Source: Trichuris trichiura
Lineage: Eukaryota > Nematoda > Enoplea > Trichinellida > Trichuridae
DNA: 64,000 nt
Reading direction: 5' to 3'
NCBI GenBank assembly: GCA_037903355.1
Contig: JBAJFE010000005.1
Span: 3,906,001 to 3,970,000 of the forward strand
Of this stretch, positions 12,713-25,394 are shown piece after piece. The notes under the pieces were generated by a model. That model had not been told where the DNA came from and did not search any database. It worked only from the letters and a program-made list of their open reading frames with translations. Made by a program: the position numbers and the translations under genes. Each line of letters starts with the position of its first letter. Position 1 is the first letter of the stretch.

Positions 12713-14477
12713 TCAAAATATCCAGCGAGTGTACGAAATTGGTGGAAACGGATCTTCTTGCGAGAGCGTTAGCCTTTGGAATACGTGCGAAATGTACCCT
12801 CTGATTTGGCCCTAAAAAAAGTGTAAACGACGACAATGTTCAACTTGCCAACATTACGGTATATATCATGCCCGCAAGTACGCACTCAACCGCCGGCATG
12901 TCCATATTGTCCATCTTGAGCAATTGGAAGGCGCTAACAAAATATTCAAGAGGAACTTGATTATCATTAAAGACGGTACACCTAAATGAGCCAATAGTCG
13001 ACCAATAGCGTTAACGCAATTTGAAGTACATTATTTTGAAGAGATTTCTGTAGCAAAGCCTTCTAAGCTTTAGAACGAACAACCACGAATTGTTTTCGAG
13101 GAAATCAGGCGCTTTCGTATTTATCAAATCTTCCAGCGTAGCGACGTCGCCAACTCTGAAGGCAATATATGCTAAACGTCTTGTAAAAAGGCTACCGACT
13201 TGACAGCGGCTAACAATGGTTCGTATATGGTAAAGTCGAAATCTCTTAGAAGCTTTGTCCTTGGAATTCTGCCCATTAGGACGTTAACCGGAATTAGGCG
13301 GGCAAGTATGGCATGACGATTCTTCTTGTACCTTGAAGGGCAGCTATCAAAGGCAATCGTCAAACGTTCACTGCCTGCAAAGGTTTAACGAGTACGTGGT
13401 TGGTCAGACGGGCTTTGCTATACTGACACTGTTTCAAAGTGAAGTTACAACCTGACCGAGAACCAGTGATATAATTGTAACACACTTTGTCTGATAAAGA
13501 AAAGGAGTTCCACAAGTCCAACGAATCATCAATCGCTTTAACGAGAGGTCTCATAACATCCCATTGTTCCAGCTGGGAATACTACCAAATTGAGTTTACT
13601 AGTGAAAAGGAAACGTTACCTCATAATATATACGCAAAAGTATATTTGTGAGCTTTAATATTCCAATACGTTTGGATACTTCCGGTCTGGTATAGCTATG
13701 ATTTTAAAAAAATTGTAGTAAAAACTAGGCAGTTAGCTATTACGGATAAGTGGCTTACGTATCAGCTGCGAAATCTCGATAATAGCTGACAATACATGAG
13801 CCTGCCAGGCGCAAACATTTATGCTTTTCCTTTTCGGAGAACGTGTAGGAACGTTCGTCAGCCTGCAAGCGACAACAAAAGACTTTGTAGGTTCCAAGTG
13901 TGCCAAAACACTAAACCTGAACGGCAGTCTTCCACACGTTAAAGCAAAGTTGATAAACTATGGGCAGGAACCAGTTTTCTTCCCTACATGTCTGCACCAC
14001 AGTCGCGTAGAATAACCTGACAAATCTTTGTCCCAAAACAATGTTCATAAGGAAGCAACTTACTCGGCGCTTTTTATTTGAAAGGAGAACGCCTCGAAAT
14101 ACCTTTTTGTCCGCAAAGCGCGAACGGTACTGCAAAATTCTTTAAAATTTGAAAGCTGGCGACACGCAACCAACTTACTTTGCGAACAGAACTACGCATT
14201 CATCGAACGGCGAAATGAAATCGTTCGAGCTTATTGTACTCGTTGAAGAGCTCACAGAGGAACACGTCTTTCTCAAATCAAAAGCATTCTAGGAATAAAA
14301 AAAATTCAACAGCGCAAATTAAGCATTTCTAATCAATAGCATACAGCGACTTCTTTTGATGCATTCCAAGAGCGTTCTTCGTACTTTTCGCGTACCTGCA
14401 ACGGACAGTGTACGCATGCTGTATGCAAAGATAAAACTTACAAACGCTACGAAACGTTCAAATGTCGGAGATTGCAT
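12713..14477 (-). CDS. PCID2: PCID2/Thp1-like PCI-domain protein (TREX-2 complex), 12 exons
   Basis: PCID2/Thp1 is the PCI-domain subunit of the TREX-2 complex, which couples transcription to mRNA export at the nuclear pore. Minus-strand exons in order are 14477-14442, 14395-14345, 14288-14179, 14129-14064, 14016-13917, 13862-13759, 13695-13620, 13581-13428, 13374-13200, 13155-13030, 12981-12858 and 12811-12713. The phases are consistent and give 406 residues, against about 399 in human. Matching landmarks include EENWFLPIVYQLCF, RPLVKAIDDS, LTIAFDSCPSRYKKNRHAIL, LIPVNVLMGRIP, YRNLFK, VECVLAGMIY and a C-terminus with GYISHVFQR...QEDPFPPI. The N-terminus is less conserved; the ATG at 14477 is the first in frame. 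The donors at 13027 and 13199 are weak but needed for phase and alignment. Confidence 0.93.
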
Positions 14478-15363
14478 TGCTACCAAAACAAAATTACTAT
14501 TACAGTAAAATGTGCGCAGGTACAAATTGCCAAGGCAAGAGAAGAGCGGCATGAACTTCATCCAGGTTCCTTCAATAACACCAAATAAATAGCCAAACTT
14601 TGAGCGAACATTATTCAATTGCGTAACAGCGCAACGGTTTTCCATTCAGCGTAGAGAGCGCTAATATGGAACTGCGACGATTATCGTAATAAGGAAGAGG
14701 CGCGAATAAAGAGATACCATATTCTAATGAAGCAGAATGTGAAGTTTGCGTCGACCGATAGTTACTTATGGCTTGTTATTTAAGAATACCAGACTAATGT
14801 TAAAAAGTTTGAATTTAGAGGCCTGTTTTTCAGCTTGTCTTTTAAGCATAGCAATTGTTTAACTTTGCCAAAGTGCTGTAAAAAATAGCCCAATAATAAA
14901 GCACAAAGTACTATTTTTCATAGGAAAGATGGAAGACTGTTAGGCAGGTTCCGCGCTAATGGAAGTTGAGAAAAAGATAAACTAAATAAAACTAGCTTTA
15001 AATATTAGCTCGCTAAGTCGAATATTAAATTGTAGATTGCTCTGCTGAAAATAGATAGAACGTATTTGATTTTGGCCTACTGTAGCTTGGTACAGACGAA
15101 CCTGAGTGCAGACAAGATAGTTGACGATTTTGTGCTTTTTTATTGGCATCCAATAGTCATTTTAAATCAATTAGTTATTATTTGGATTGTAGCAGTGGTA
15201 AGGCTCAAGTTGTCAGCGAGTATTTGGTGCCCATTGATTTATCGGTTAAGAAATGCGCAGCGGCATACGGTCGTTTTTGTCGAACAATTCCGTGACGACT
15301 GTGTTCCATTGCTTGTTACCGTTTTGATGGTTTATCGGTACGTCATGCGGCCTCGCCAGTGCA
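14478..15363. promoter_or_regulatory. Divergent intergenic region between PCID2-like (-) and USP36-like (+)
   Basis: Both flanking genes are transcribed away from this 886-bp stretch, so it must hold both promoters. It is AT-rich with scattered AATAAA-like words. I can name no specific factor site. The 102-codon plus frame at 15066-15374 overlaps the USP start in another frame and looks like chance. Confidence 0.5.
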
Positions 15364-18300
15364 ATGTCTCTTGACGAGCGTCTTAGCGGTGGTTTACGCT
15401 GCTTAAATACAGACGAGAACAGCGTTGATTCGCAGCTATTTACGGAAGCAAGATCCTTGCTTGAAAATCACCTTAACGTAAGTTCATTTTATATTCGTCG
15501 GATGCGATTTGATGCTTTTGGGATTGCGTAATTCATTCGATTGTCTTTCCTAAAATAATTTTCCCAAGTGCGTAAGAGTACGGCAAGTTTATCGTAGGAT
15601 AAGTGACGACCTTTGGTCGCGCAAGGTTATTTGCGCCAAACGGCCCTACCATCCTACCAGGAAAACCAGTTTCCTTCCATGGAGGACTGGACCGAATGAC
15701 CTTTAAGAGGCGATATTGTTTCCCATCGACACGTTCCGAAACGCCAGTTTTTGTCGTCATTTAGTAAATTCTTTGCACGTTAGGCAAGAAGGTGCCCTTC
15801 GTTAATGTGGTGTAAAGTTCAAGCGGTTTTGATCCGTAGCCTTCGCGCTTACGTTCTGTAATGTTGTTTTTCCGCCAAGCGTAAAATGAATTTGTTTCTG
15901 TTCATAGGGGAAAGAAACGACAGCGCATTTGAGAGCAGCAATAATTTAAGCCATGAAAACTACAGTATATGTTGTTCAAGGTTTAGTTACGTTCAACCGG
16001 TTGCAAAAGAACTGGCTCGCAGTTTCTCGCGGTACGCTGAAAACTATATTTCATCTGTGCATCCACCATGGCTGTACACCGTCTGCATATTGCCTAGAGC
16101 GCCTGTTCATTTCCTTGGGCATTTTCAAAGTCTTAATCGCGTCTGCGCTTTATTTCGCTTTGGCTATCATTAGCCGAACTGCTGCCTCGCTTGTTGTACG
16201 CATTTTTTAAAACAAATAACGCACTATGCGCGATAACATGTTATTGTAAGCGTTCAGCTTGAACGCTCACTGTGATTCACCAATATTTACGCCTTTTGAC
16301 GGCGTCCTTTAATTGATGAGTAAGAGTACGTCAACGGTAGTTGTTTTTCTGATAATCAGGTACTATAGAGTATTACTGTAAAAACTTAAAATTTTTACCA
16401 GCGCAAAAATATCGTTGCAGTTTCTGCGTCGCTTGATCAGACGGGTTTTTCGTTTAGTTCGTTGCTGCTAAAGTTCCATTTTCTTGGCGAACTGAAAATT
16501 ACCGGTTGAAGTATTTCACTTTGGGTGCGCAGCCGGAAAAAATGGCGCACCCATCGTGCGTTGGTAAAGGAAGCGGCGAAAGAAGCCATTCGTCCACGTC
16601 GGGTAACTTGCATTTTTCGATGACCGATTGTGCCATGCCGGGTTTGAATTTATTTTAACAGCTTTAGGTACCACTAGTGTTGTAGGTTCTTCGTGTTCGT
16701 CTCCGGTGTGCGAGGGTCTCCCTCGTCCTCAGTTCGAGATATTTTCCGCGGATGAAGTCAAGCTTACTTGGGACGCTGAATTTCGTTGCGGCACCGGTAC
16801 GTCTCCGCATGATCTTGCAGAGCATATATTTTGAAGGACCATTTCAGGCGTTGGTTTGCAAAACCTGGGAAACACTTGCTTTTTGAATAGCATTTTGCAA
16901 GTTTTGGTCAACACACCGCCAATTGTTAACTACCTGACGTCCAGCGGTCATAACAAACAATACTGTAAGCGCAGTATGCTTGTTAATTATCCCATTTAAA
17001 GATTCGAGGTTTAGGTCCAAGCGTGACCGGATTTTGCGCGCTTTGCGCTCTCGCCGTTCATATAAAGCACATGTTCATGGCGGCTAAAACGCGTACCGAC
17101 TCCGTAGCACCAAATCAGATCGTCCAGAAAATTCGATGTATCAATCAGTGTATTCATTGTGGTTGCCATCAAGTCGGGTTGTATGTCTTTTCAGGCGTTA
17201 TGAAGTCGCACTGTTGGGGACGTCAAGAAGACGCGCACGAATTTTTACGTTACTTCGTAGACGCTATGCAAACTGCCGCGCTTTACCCTTACAAGGATAA
17301 AAAGTAAGCTTGAATTATTTCGTATTATTTTTCCTTCTAATCTAAACATTTCAAGGCTGGATCTCTTCACTAAAGAAACAACTGCGATAAGCAGAATTTT
17401 TGGCGGCTTTCATCGTAGTCAGAGTGCGTAGCATTCGATATTAGGGTTACTTAGCTTTAAAACGACGTCATTTTCAGTAATTTGTAACAATTGCCAGTTC
17501 GTATCGATCACTCATGATCCTTTTCTGGACTTAAGTTTAGAAATCAAGGTACTCTCATTTAATTTATTCATACTTGAAGTTCTTTAATTGCTCAATATTT
17601 TAGCAGTGGAACACTGTGGATAGCGCGTTAGCCCATTACACCAGAATGGAGACGCTGTCGAATGAAAACGCGTACCTTTGTCCAAGGTGAGCGCAGCGCA
17701 ATAATAGGTTTCGCTATTTGTTGAAGAACAAATAAGATACGTACATAATAGAAAGGCAGCTTTATTTCGTTGACATTACAATGGGTAAATATATTAAGCT
17801 GCTGAAACGCGTTAACCACTTTTTCTTTATCAGCTCCTAAATTCCGATAATTATTAGTGAATTGAACTTTCTCCGAAATTGCTTTAGCTTTTGTTTTTAA
17901 GCTTTTTGTAAAATGATCCATCATAGTTGATTCCTTTGATTTTACAATTTAAGCTTTTCTTTATTGCATTTCGCTAAAATACTGCGTAGACTTCAAACTG
18001 TTTGCTGACGTTGTGTCACTAAACATTTCAACCTTATGATCATTAAATGGTAGCTGTAATTATGCTAATTCGCCTTTTGAAATTAGGCATTTGCATTCTG
18101 TGTACTTTAGATCGATACTCAAGTCAATGTTTTAACATATTATTGCCGTAAAGATGTGCTTTATAACTTTTCTTCATTTTGAGCTGCTGCAAAAGGCTGT
18201 CGCTGAAGTCGTACAGAAGTTGAATATTTTCGAAGCATCATTAGAACGAATGGTGCTTTAAAAACGTTTGTTACGTAAAATAATGCCTTCAATGCACGGA

Positions 18301-20781
18301 AGCGTAGGTGTGCAGGTCAAAATTTTGTAGCGTTTTCCTTCCAAGCCACCGTATTAAATTCGATTTGCAAGTTACGTACTTATTTGCATATTTTTATCAA
18401 ATATTCTTGCTAGCAATGTTTTGTAAAGGCGTTGAGCGCTGCTGGCTCGCTACGACGCTTTTTTTTATTCCCGCAGTGATATTTCAGGTGCAATAAACGG
18501 GTTTCCGCTAGGAAGATATTGACAATTCATTGCGCTCCGAACGTGCTGACCGTTCATCTAAAGCGGTTTGATCACATTGGAAAGATCGATCGGCACATCA
18601 GCTATTCGGAGCGGTTGAATCTGCGCCCTTACATGACGGAGAAACAAGTAATTGTTGAAAAAAATGCAAATTTTAATAAAATTTCGAACTTAACATTTTT
18701 TTCTTGCTTTTCTAAGGGACTGCCGGTCAATTACAGACTGTACGGCGTTGTTGTTCACAATGGCCGTTCTACCAATTCGGGTCATTATTACGCTTTTGTT
18801 CGGAATCCTTTAGGTCAGTGGCACCTCATGGATGATAGTCGGGTATAGCGTAAAGCCATTCATATTCGTCTTTCATTCATATCTTTTTCTCCATTAAAGG
18901 TATGCGCAGTCTCCGGTGACAACGCGCTTAAAGCGTCAGCTTACGTTCTTTTCTACGTTCGTTTGCCTACGACGATGGCCACCGTGAAACCGCAAGCAAA
19001 GGTAGCAGCGGCATTCAAAATTTGTCGTAGCTGTGTCAATGATGAAAAATTTCAAATTTCAGCTTGAAGCTACCGAAGCAGCCAAGGAGAATTCGATCGC
19101 CGGCAAAGCTAGTCTGCTTGAAGGAAATTTTTCTTCGACCATTTCTAACGGGACGCTTTTTTCCAGCCTTAAATCGCGACATTTCCTCGTCAGTAGCTTC
19201 CGGTTTCTCGAAGCTCAACAATGACAAACGTACGTCCGTTGCGGACAAACATAAGAAGATCAGTTTCAAAATAAACGGAAACCATTCGGCGAAATGTTCG
19301 CGTATTTTGCCGTTCAAAATAAAGCTGCAAAATGCGGCTAAAGGCTATACGTCGACTGGACATTCGTCAACGCCTTCCGGGCGACTCGTTCCCTACGAAG
19401 ACGACACCTCCGACGAGACCGCTGCCGAAACAACGTAAGCGTTGGCGGGAAAAAAAGCGCCGCTTTATGTTATTGTTAATAATGTCGTTGCGCGTTATTG
19501 CAGCTCCAAAGATCAGGCGAAACGTGCCAAATTTGGCGAGTCAAAGTCGTCTTCATCTACCTCGTCGTCGTCGAGTCCACCTTTATCCGAGCCCAAAATT
19601 AAAGCGTACGAACGTTTTCAAGAATCGTCCTCCTCACCAACGGTTGTTCTTTTGGCATAAGGTTTAGTCATTCGAAATTTCAATAGCCTTTACGCTTTTA
19701 GACTTGCGATGGTCGACTTAAAGTCAAAAATGAAGTCGTCAAGAGAACGCAGCTTTACGCGAAGACGGAGTCCCAAAGTCCAACGAAGTTTTCTTACGAA
19801 GACAGCCGTTCTCATAGACACAGCGCTCCTCCGTGTCAATCCAATATTTTAAAAAAGATTACGGTAGAGACAGATGAGATGAAGAAGAAAAACGGCACTG
19901 AAGGGAAACAGCCGGTGTATAAGTATGAGTCAATGGAAAAGAGAGAGGATCGATCGTCGCTCTTTGCTTCCTAAGCGACAGGGGACGTCAGAGTACGAAT
20001 ACGAATATATACGTACACATTAGGTTCATCCATTCATTTTGTATAGTCTACGTCATAGCCTATCAGAAGAACAGAACGTTGATGTACGTAAAGATTTCCG
20101 GGAAACTTTCAGCCGTCGGCATGTTAGACGTCACAGACGTCGTCATCGGCGCCATAGGCATCATTCCAGATCGACTGAAAGAAAAATACAGTTTCATAAG
20201 ACGGAAAGAAATGAAGGGCAAAAAAGAAGGTGATTTACGTTGGATGACGAACATGCAAATGGACATTTGTGTTTCAGCTTTTCAGGGTCATCCATTCGCT
20301 CCGTACAATCCGCTTCTAAATCCCAACCGAGTAAACGTCATTGGTCATTTAAGCTCTTTTGATCGTTATTTTCTATTTAGCTAACGGGGAAGAAGTTTTA
20401 AATTACTTGAAAAGTTACGGCAGCTTCTCTTACGGGCCGACAGGTTGGCGGAAAGCCTATATATGGTAGTCAGCATGCATTATTTTATTTTTGCTTTTAG
20501 TGAAGTCTTGGTCGGGAGAAATAAACTCGATCGATCGTTGTTGCCGACTGGAAGGTCACGAAGGTGGACGATTTGCCGCCGCCGGCAAAGGTGACAGCGA
20601 CGGCGAATTGATTGAAGCAAAGGTATAATGTATTTTTGTTGAAATTGTTGCGCATTTGTTTGTTTTTTCTTTTTAGCAGACGCCAAGCCACAAACGATTC
20701 AAGCAATCCCATTTGGGTTGCAATGTTTTTCAACAGTTGCAAGATCGACGCAACATTGGCACAACAACAACCGAAAGGTGA
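15364..20781 (+). CDS. USP36/USP42-like ubiquitin carboxyl-terminal hydrolase, about 20 exons
   Basis: This is a cysteine protease that removes ubiquitin; USP36 acts in the nucleolus. Exons are 15364-15477, 15934-15964, 16662-16796, 16848-16964, 17015-17137, 17195-17303, 17356-17423, 17478-17548, 17604-17686, 18488-18647, 18717-18842, 18900-19001, 19070-19434, 19504-19642, 19702-19922, 20047-20229, 20278-20330, 20381-20443, 20501-20622 and 20677-20781. They sum to 829 codons plus stop. The Cys box is [12 protein letters not shown] (16848 exon), followed by [18 protein letters not shown], zinc-type CNNC and C-P-R-C pairs, [14 protein letters not shown] and the His box SGHYYAFV...WHLMDDS. After the domain comes a Ser/Arg/Lys-rich tail with [10 protein letters not shown] and an Arg/His-rich block. 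The tail ends with KSWSGE and FQQLQDRRN, like the USP36 C-terminus. Borders of exon 2 and the 19070 exon are chosen for phase and are the least certain. Confidence 0.92.
17700..17924 (-). CDS. Possible nested minus-strand ORF inside a USP36-like intron
   Basis: Within the 801-bp intron 17687-18487 a minus-strand frame begins [20 protein letters not shown] and continues as a Lys-rich, probably helical sequence. The open frame runs on to 17628, where it overlaps a USP36 exon on the other strand. No family is recognised; the pattern vaguely recalls BAR-type helices. It may be chance. Confidence 0.18.
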
Positions 20782-21208
20782 TTTGCGTATTTGACGAATG
20801 GCTTTTGTTGTTTGTTCGGCCGAACAGTTCAAACAGTGAAATTTCCATTTAGTCGTTAAAGTTATTGGAGAAAAGAAAAAAAATTAGAAAAGTGCGTACG
20901 TACGAAGTCCTTTTTGTTTTGTTCGCGTTATTTTATAACGAATGGGTCGAGTAAAAGAGTTTAGCGTAACGGAAAAAGAAAAATGTCCCGCGGGAACATT
21001 TTATGCTTTTCACTGAAGTCCGTAAAAAGTTTTTTCTTGCATTTCTCTTTTGTTAATTGTCATTGAGCAAAAGGCGCTTTGTTGAACGACTCCACAATTG
21101 CGCGTCACTGCTTGGCGCTTCTGTTCTTCTTCTTCTTCGTCGTCGTCTTCTTTCTTCCCGCCAAAGGGAGATGCACCCATTTTCTCTCTCTCTTTTTATT
21201 TTTGCTAT
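20782..21208. other. Convergent 3' intergenic region (USP36-like / AChE)
   Basis: About 430 bp separate the two convergent stops. They contain a long TTC/TCG pyrimidine run at 21122-21160 and TC dinucleotides at 21184-21197. No gene is visible. The short frames on both strands are low-complexity products of these runs. Confidence 0.6.
21195..21200 (-). terminator. Polyadenylation signal AATAAA of the acetylcholinesterase gene
   Basis: On the minus strand AATAAA lies only about 10 nt after the TGA at 21209-21211. It is the first hexamer downstream. Its closeness to the stop makes it a candidate; a later site cannot be excluded. Confidence 0.4.
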
Positions 21209-24200
21209 TCACAGTTCTCCTCCGCAGTGAGCATCCAAGTAGCGATGCTGTTGCAATCGTTTGTACATTTCGAAATGATGCTTCCAATCGGCAATGTATT
21301 CGTCTTCCCATTTGGCCATTTGTAGTTTCCACTTCATTTCCATATCGCTAAGACTAGCTGAAATGTATTTATTGTCGCATATTATCTTTAATATGATTAG
21401 TCATCGTCAACCTGTGGCAGCGTGCAGTTTCGGTATGTAATTGGACCAGAAAGCACATTGACGCCTTCTTGCAGCTCGTCCGGTGCCATTCTGCGTAGCC
21501 GACATGATCAGGTAAGTTTCGTCTTTGCCGTAAGGTGGCCAAAGTTCCGGCGTCCACGACCCGTCCGGATTGATGTTTGGATTGCTGTGAAAATCAGCAA
21601 AGCGTCAAAGCCAGTCGGAAAAAAGAACATACAATGTTTAGTTGAAAACTCGAAAAAAAACATCCCGAAAATTGGTCAGCAAAATAACTTCCCGACGGAT
21701 GAGAAACTTTGCTTCATTCAGTCTTTTCCATCGCGCGCAGCTTTTAAACGTTGAAATTTCCGAATGCATGGGCAGTTAGTGCGCTACTATATTGACCCGC
21801 GCGTTGCGTCATTCTTTTTTACGAGGTCGACTGATGGGCGGTTTTTTTTGATTTCAGACAGCTGCTAAGTGAAAATAGGCCTTACGCTGCTCAATTAATC
21901 AAATTCCGGAACAGCCGCTGCCGAAATTACGACCGCAGCGGTTAGCTGTCGGAAATGTCCGACGGAGAGCGTTAAACGGAACTTGAAAATCAACTAGGAA
22001 TACTGTAGCTAAAGCCGAAGTACTTTTGCAGTGATTGTTCTTGTTCGGAAAGTCAAAAATATCGTTTCTAGCGAATCTATACGCGCAGAGCCGATTTATA
22101 AAAAAAGTTTAAAAATACCAAAGTCTCAAAAATGGCAAAAAAGTTAACTTAAAAGTTTAGGATTTCTGTTAGCGGCTTTCTAGCTGGTAAATTCGATAGC
22201 ATTGAACTTGTAAAGCTCGTTGGTTGGCCTCGCAAAACGCGTCGTGTTAATTTGACGGTAACTGCCAGGTGACGCTCGGAAAAGTCAACTTTCTAACGGA
22301 CCGCTCCGGTGACGAAAGGCAAATGTGCTTTGAAAGCAGAGAAGCACCAACGTCGGCAGTATTTCCGTCCCGCAGCGGTTCGTCTCGTCAAAGCTGTTTG
22401 CACGCTGCGAGCTGGCGAAGGAGAAAATTAATAAAACTTAGCATCTGACAACCTGGTGCTTCACTTGACAAATCGAGGCGTAAATAGCGCTACTAGTACG
22501 CGTCGCTTCTTTTATAAATTGCAATCAATATTGCGGTGCTCATTTCTAGATAAGAAATCACCAAAGAAGCCTAAGGACAGGAAGTCGCTAATGCATCATC
22601 ATGGACGCTTTCTATTGCCTAAAATATTACATGGAAAGTAGGATATTCTAATTTTATGCAGAGAACATAATCTTTTCTTTGAGAGGGTCGAAATAAGGGA
22701 CAAAAGCTAAAGACATTAGCATCTTTGAAAGGTTGAATGTTCATTCCCTAAAGGCGGGAATTTGAATCATATTACGCGTGCAGAGCAAGGAAAAGTTTTT
22801 TTTGCTGATTAATTGAACTTGAGCTTAATATAAAACTGACTATCACGACAGCTTTCTTGAAGATTATTTATGTAATACTGTAATCATTGATATAATTCAG
22901 GTTATTACGGTATTTTGTTAAAATCGAAATCCAATTTATCCCGGCAGTTCGGCGGATTAACGTCGGTAAGTAGCTCTTATTAGCGAATTTGTTTGCTAGA
23001 ATTGAACAAGTAGACGATCCTTGCGCGCGTAAAGGTCGATTCGGTCGTTATCGCGGTTGGAGGGTGCTCTTTTGCTCAACGCCGAGATCGATTGTACAAC
23101 CATTGGCGGGGGCATAAGCTTTAGTAAATGAGCCTTCTCTCGCTCTCTTAGATTGGGCTTTCAAGGATCAATAGCAGTTGGGCATCTTGAGCTCAATCTT
23201 GCAGTAACAACATGGCGGCTTTTTCCGCTTGACTTTTTGAATTTCTTGCTCGCCTTGAACGCGCCTGAATTATGAGCCCGTTTGCGCACGCTAAATCGAT
23301 TTAGCCGGCAAGTTGACGTCGACTACACGTTGTCATTGCTTCGAAATGGGCATAAAGTCTACTAGTTGGCCTTTTTCGTCTCGTCATGACGAGGACGTTG
23401 CAAGCTGCCCCTTTGGCGCCTCGTTTATTAAAATACCCCGAGGTCATGCTCATTCCTGAGAGTACGAAAAAAATTAGCTTATGTACTTTCAAACCCTGTG
23501 ACATTTATGATTAAGTGACCATGGTCGAACAGCTCCACTTTGACTATTCAATTTCGCTTATACGTATATGTCATTTGAGTAGCATCAATCGAACTAGTGA
23601 CACCATAGCATGCCTGCACTTTCATGTTGATTGGCATGCACCTGACTGGCAAAGCAGCAGATTTCAATCTTTGCCGTCGGCTGATTGATGCTATCTACAC
23701 TCTTTGGATGTCCAAGGAAGAAGAGCAGCAAAAATGGGGCGTACGAAACGCGATTTCCCGTCCTTTCCGCCTACCGTACTTCTAACCGAACGACAGTCGA
23801 ATAAATATAATAGCATTACTTACCCGGTGCGAGCAAAATTCGCCCAGTAGCTCATGAATCGACGAGATAAATCCTTTTCGGCTTCCGTATAGGCGTACCG
23901 GTGAATGTTCAATGGCTCTCCGTATATAAAGTTGATTTCGTATCCATGCACAGCGCCCATCCATTCCGGCCACACTTGCTGACTTGATCGATGCGTAAAA
24001 TAGTAACTGTATACAGTGGCGCCGTACTGTTGGTACACCCTTGCGAATTCCGTTACACCGCAGTGAAAGTGATAGTCGCCTAACGCCTTATCCAACGCGT
24101 CCTGCAGCAGGAGGGGATCGTGCGGGAGTTCGTAATTCATATACTCGAACAATATAGCTCTGTACACAATAGGATTTTTCCTGTACTTATGAGGCAACAA

Positions 24201-25394
24201 CGCGTAGACAGCTTGTTCGAATAGGGAAGGGTCGGTTAGGAAGTGAGCCTTATTTTGGAGCAGATGATCCCTTTTGAAAATCTTGTCTACGTAATAGACG
24301 ATGAAGTAGATGCTTTCTTCTCTGTTATTTCCAACCAGCAGTTCGCAGCGTTTAAACTGTCCCGAATCAAGCAGAGCCCGCGGTTCCTCAGTGACAAAGT
24401 GATGGTCAACTACGGGCACCCAAGGAAAGTCCAGAAATTCATAGGTCACCCACTCGTTGCGCAACAACTCGTCAACAGGTACTTTCAGTAGGCATTCGAT
24501 AAGTTGAGTAAAATTCGGGCTACGATCTCGAATAGTGACATTGCATTTGCAAGCTTCGGACAAAAGCAGCGCCCTTTCAAGGAGCGTCTCTTGACTTTCC
24601 ATTGCCCAAGGTGCAATGGCGCTACCGCTCTGCAGGATGGCTCGTTTGAAGTAGGGTTGACTGAGAGGGGAAAGAAGGTGCAAGCTAACGCTGGCAGCAC
24701 CTGAGCTTTCTCCGAACAGTGTTACCTCGGCAGGATCGCCACCAAACATTTCAATATTGTAGTGAACCCACTTGAGCGCCTCCAGTTGATCCAATAGACC
24801 CACGTTGCCTGGCGCTTCCGGTCGACCGAGGTAGAGAAAACCAAATAAGCTGACTCGATAGTTCATTGATACGATGATGACGTCTTGCTGGCTGCACAGG
24901 ATTTTGCCATCGTACACATCTAGCGAACTGGTTCCGGACCAGAAACCACCACCGTATACCCATACCATAACGGGAAGGCGACGCCTAGACGCAGGCGGCC
25001 ATCGGCCGGGAACCCATATGTTCAAAAAGAGGCAATCCTCATTTAGCGGTGTATTAGCGTTCCACATTTCGGCTCCTTCAAAACCTTCAAAGTAGACGTC
25101 TCTGCTTTGAGGGCACGAACTTGGCATGCGAGTGGCGTTGAAAACTTGAGACCAAGGTGCCTTCGGCTTTGGCGGTCGAAAACGAAACGACCCTATTGGC
25201 GGCTCGGCAAAAGGCACTCCCAAAAATTCAGTAACAGCTTGACCATTGGCGCTGACCGTTTCGACGCCTCGAATTGGACTTCCGTTGGACAAACGGACTA
25301 TTGGAGTAAGCTGAGCTGTTGGCGCATCCTTCTGCAAGGCGAGATGGCCACAAAGCAGCGGCACCCAAAGTACTAAGGGATGTCGATAAGGCAT
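21209..25394 (-). CDS. Acetylcholinesterase, T-type tail (3 coding exons, 2.2-kb intron)
   Basis: This enzyme hydrolyses acetylcholine at cholinergic synapses. Exons are 25394-23824, 21584-21412 and 21357-21209, phase-consistent, 630 residues. A signal peptide (PLVLWVPLLCGHLAL) is followed by the alpha/beta-hydrolase domain. Visible landmarks are EMWNAN (choline-binding Trp), NEDCLFLNIWVP, the oxyanion GGGF, the nucleophile serine in FGESSGA, VWPEWMGAVHGYE (catalytic His) and the terminal CAFWSNYIPKL. The last exon encodes the tryptophan amphiphilic tetramerisation peptide: three Trp spaced 7-8 apart and a Cys six residues from the end. That is the AChE-T/ACE-1 arrangement that binds PRiMA- or ColQ-like anchors. 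In the segment that normally reads D-E-G-S around the catalytic Glu this protein has R-E-E-S, so a usually conserved Gly is Glu. I call it an AChE rather than a general carboxylesterase because of the Trp sites and the T tail. Confidence 0.93.
21585..23823 (-). other. 2.2-kb intron of the acetylcholinesterase gene
   Basis: The long intron separates the catalytic exon from the two C-terminal exons. Short frames occur (for example 22456-22641 and 23301-23504), but none has a domain or plausible splicing. No repeat array or mobile-element end was seen. Confidence 0.6.

Noticed and set aside
12424..12836. Frames of about 125 codons on both strands
   Set aside because: They overlap the last PCID2 exon and its 3' flank; the conserved exon is in a different frame.
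15066..15374. 102-codon hydrophobic plus-strand frame
   Set aside because: Overlaps the start of the USP36-like gene in another frame and lies in the divergent promoter region; no support.
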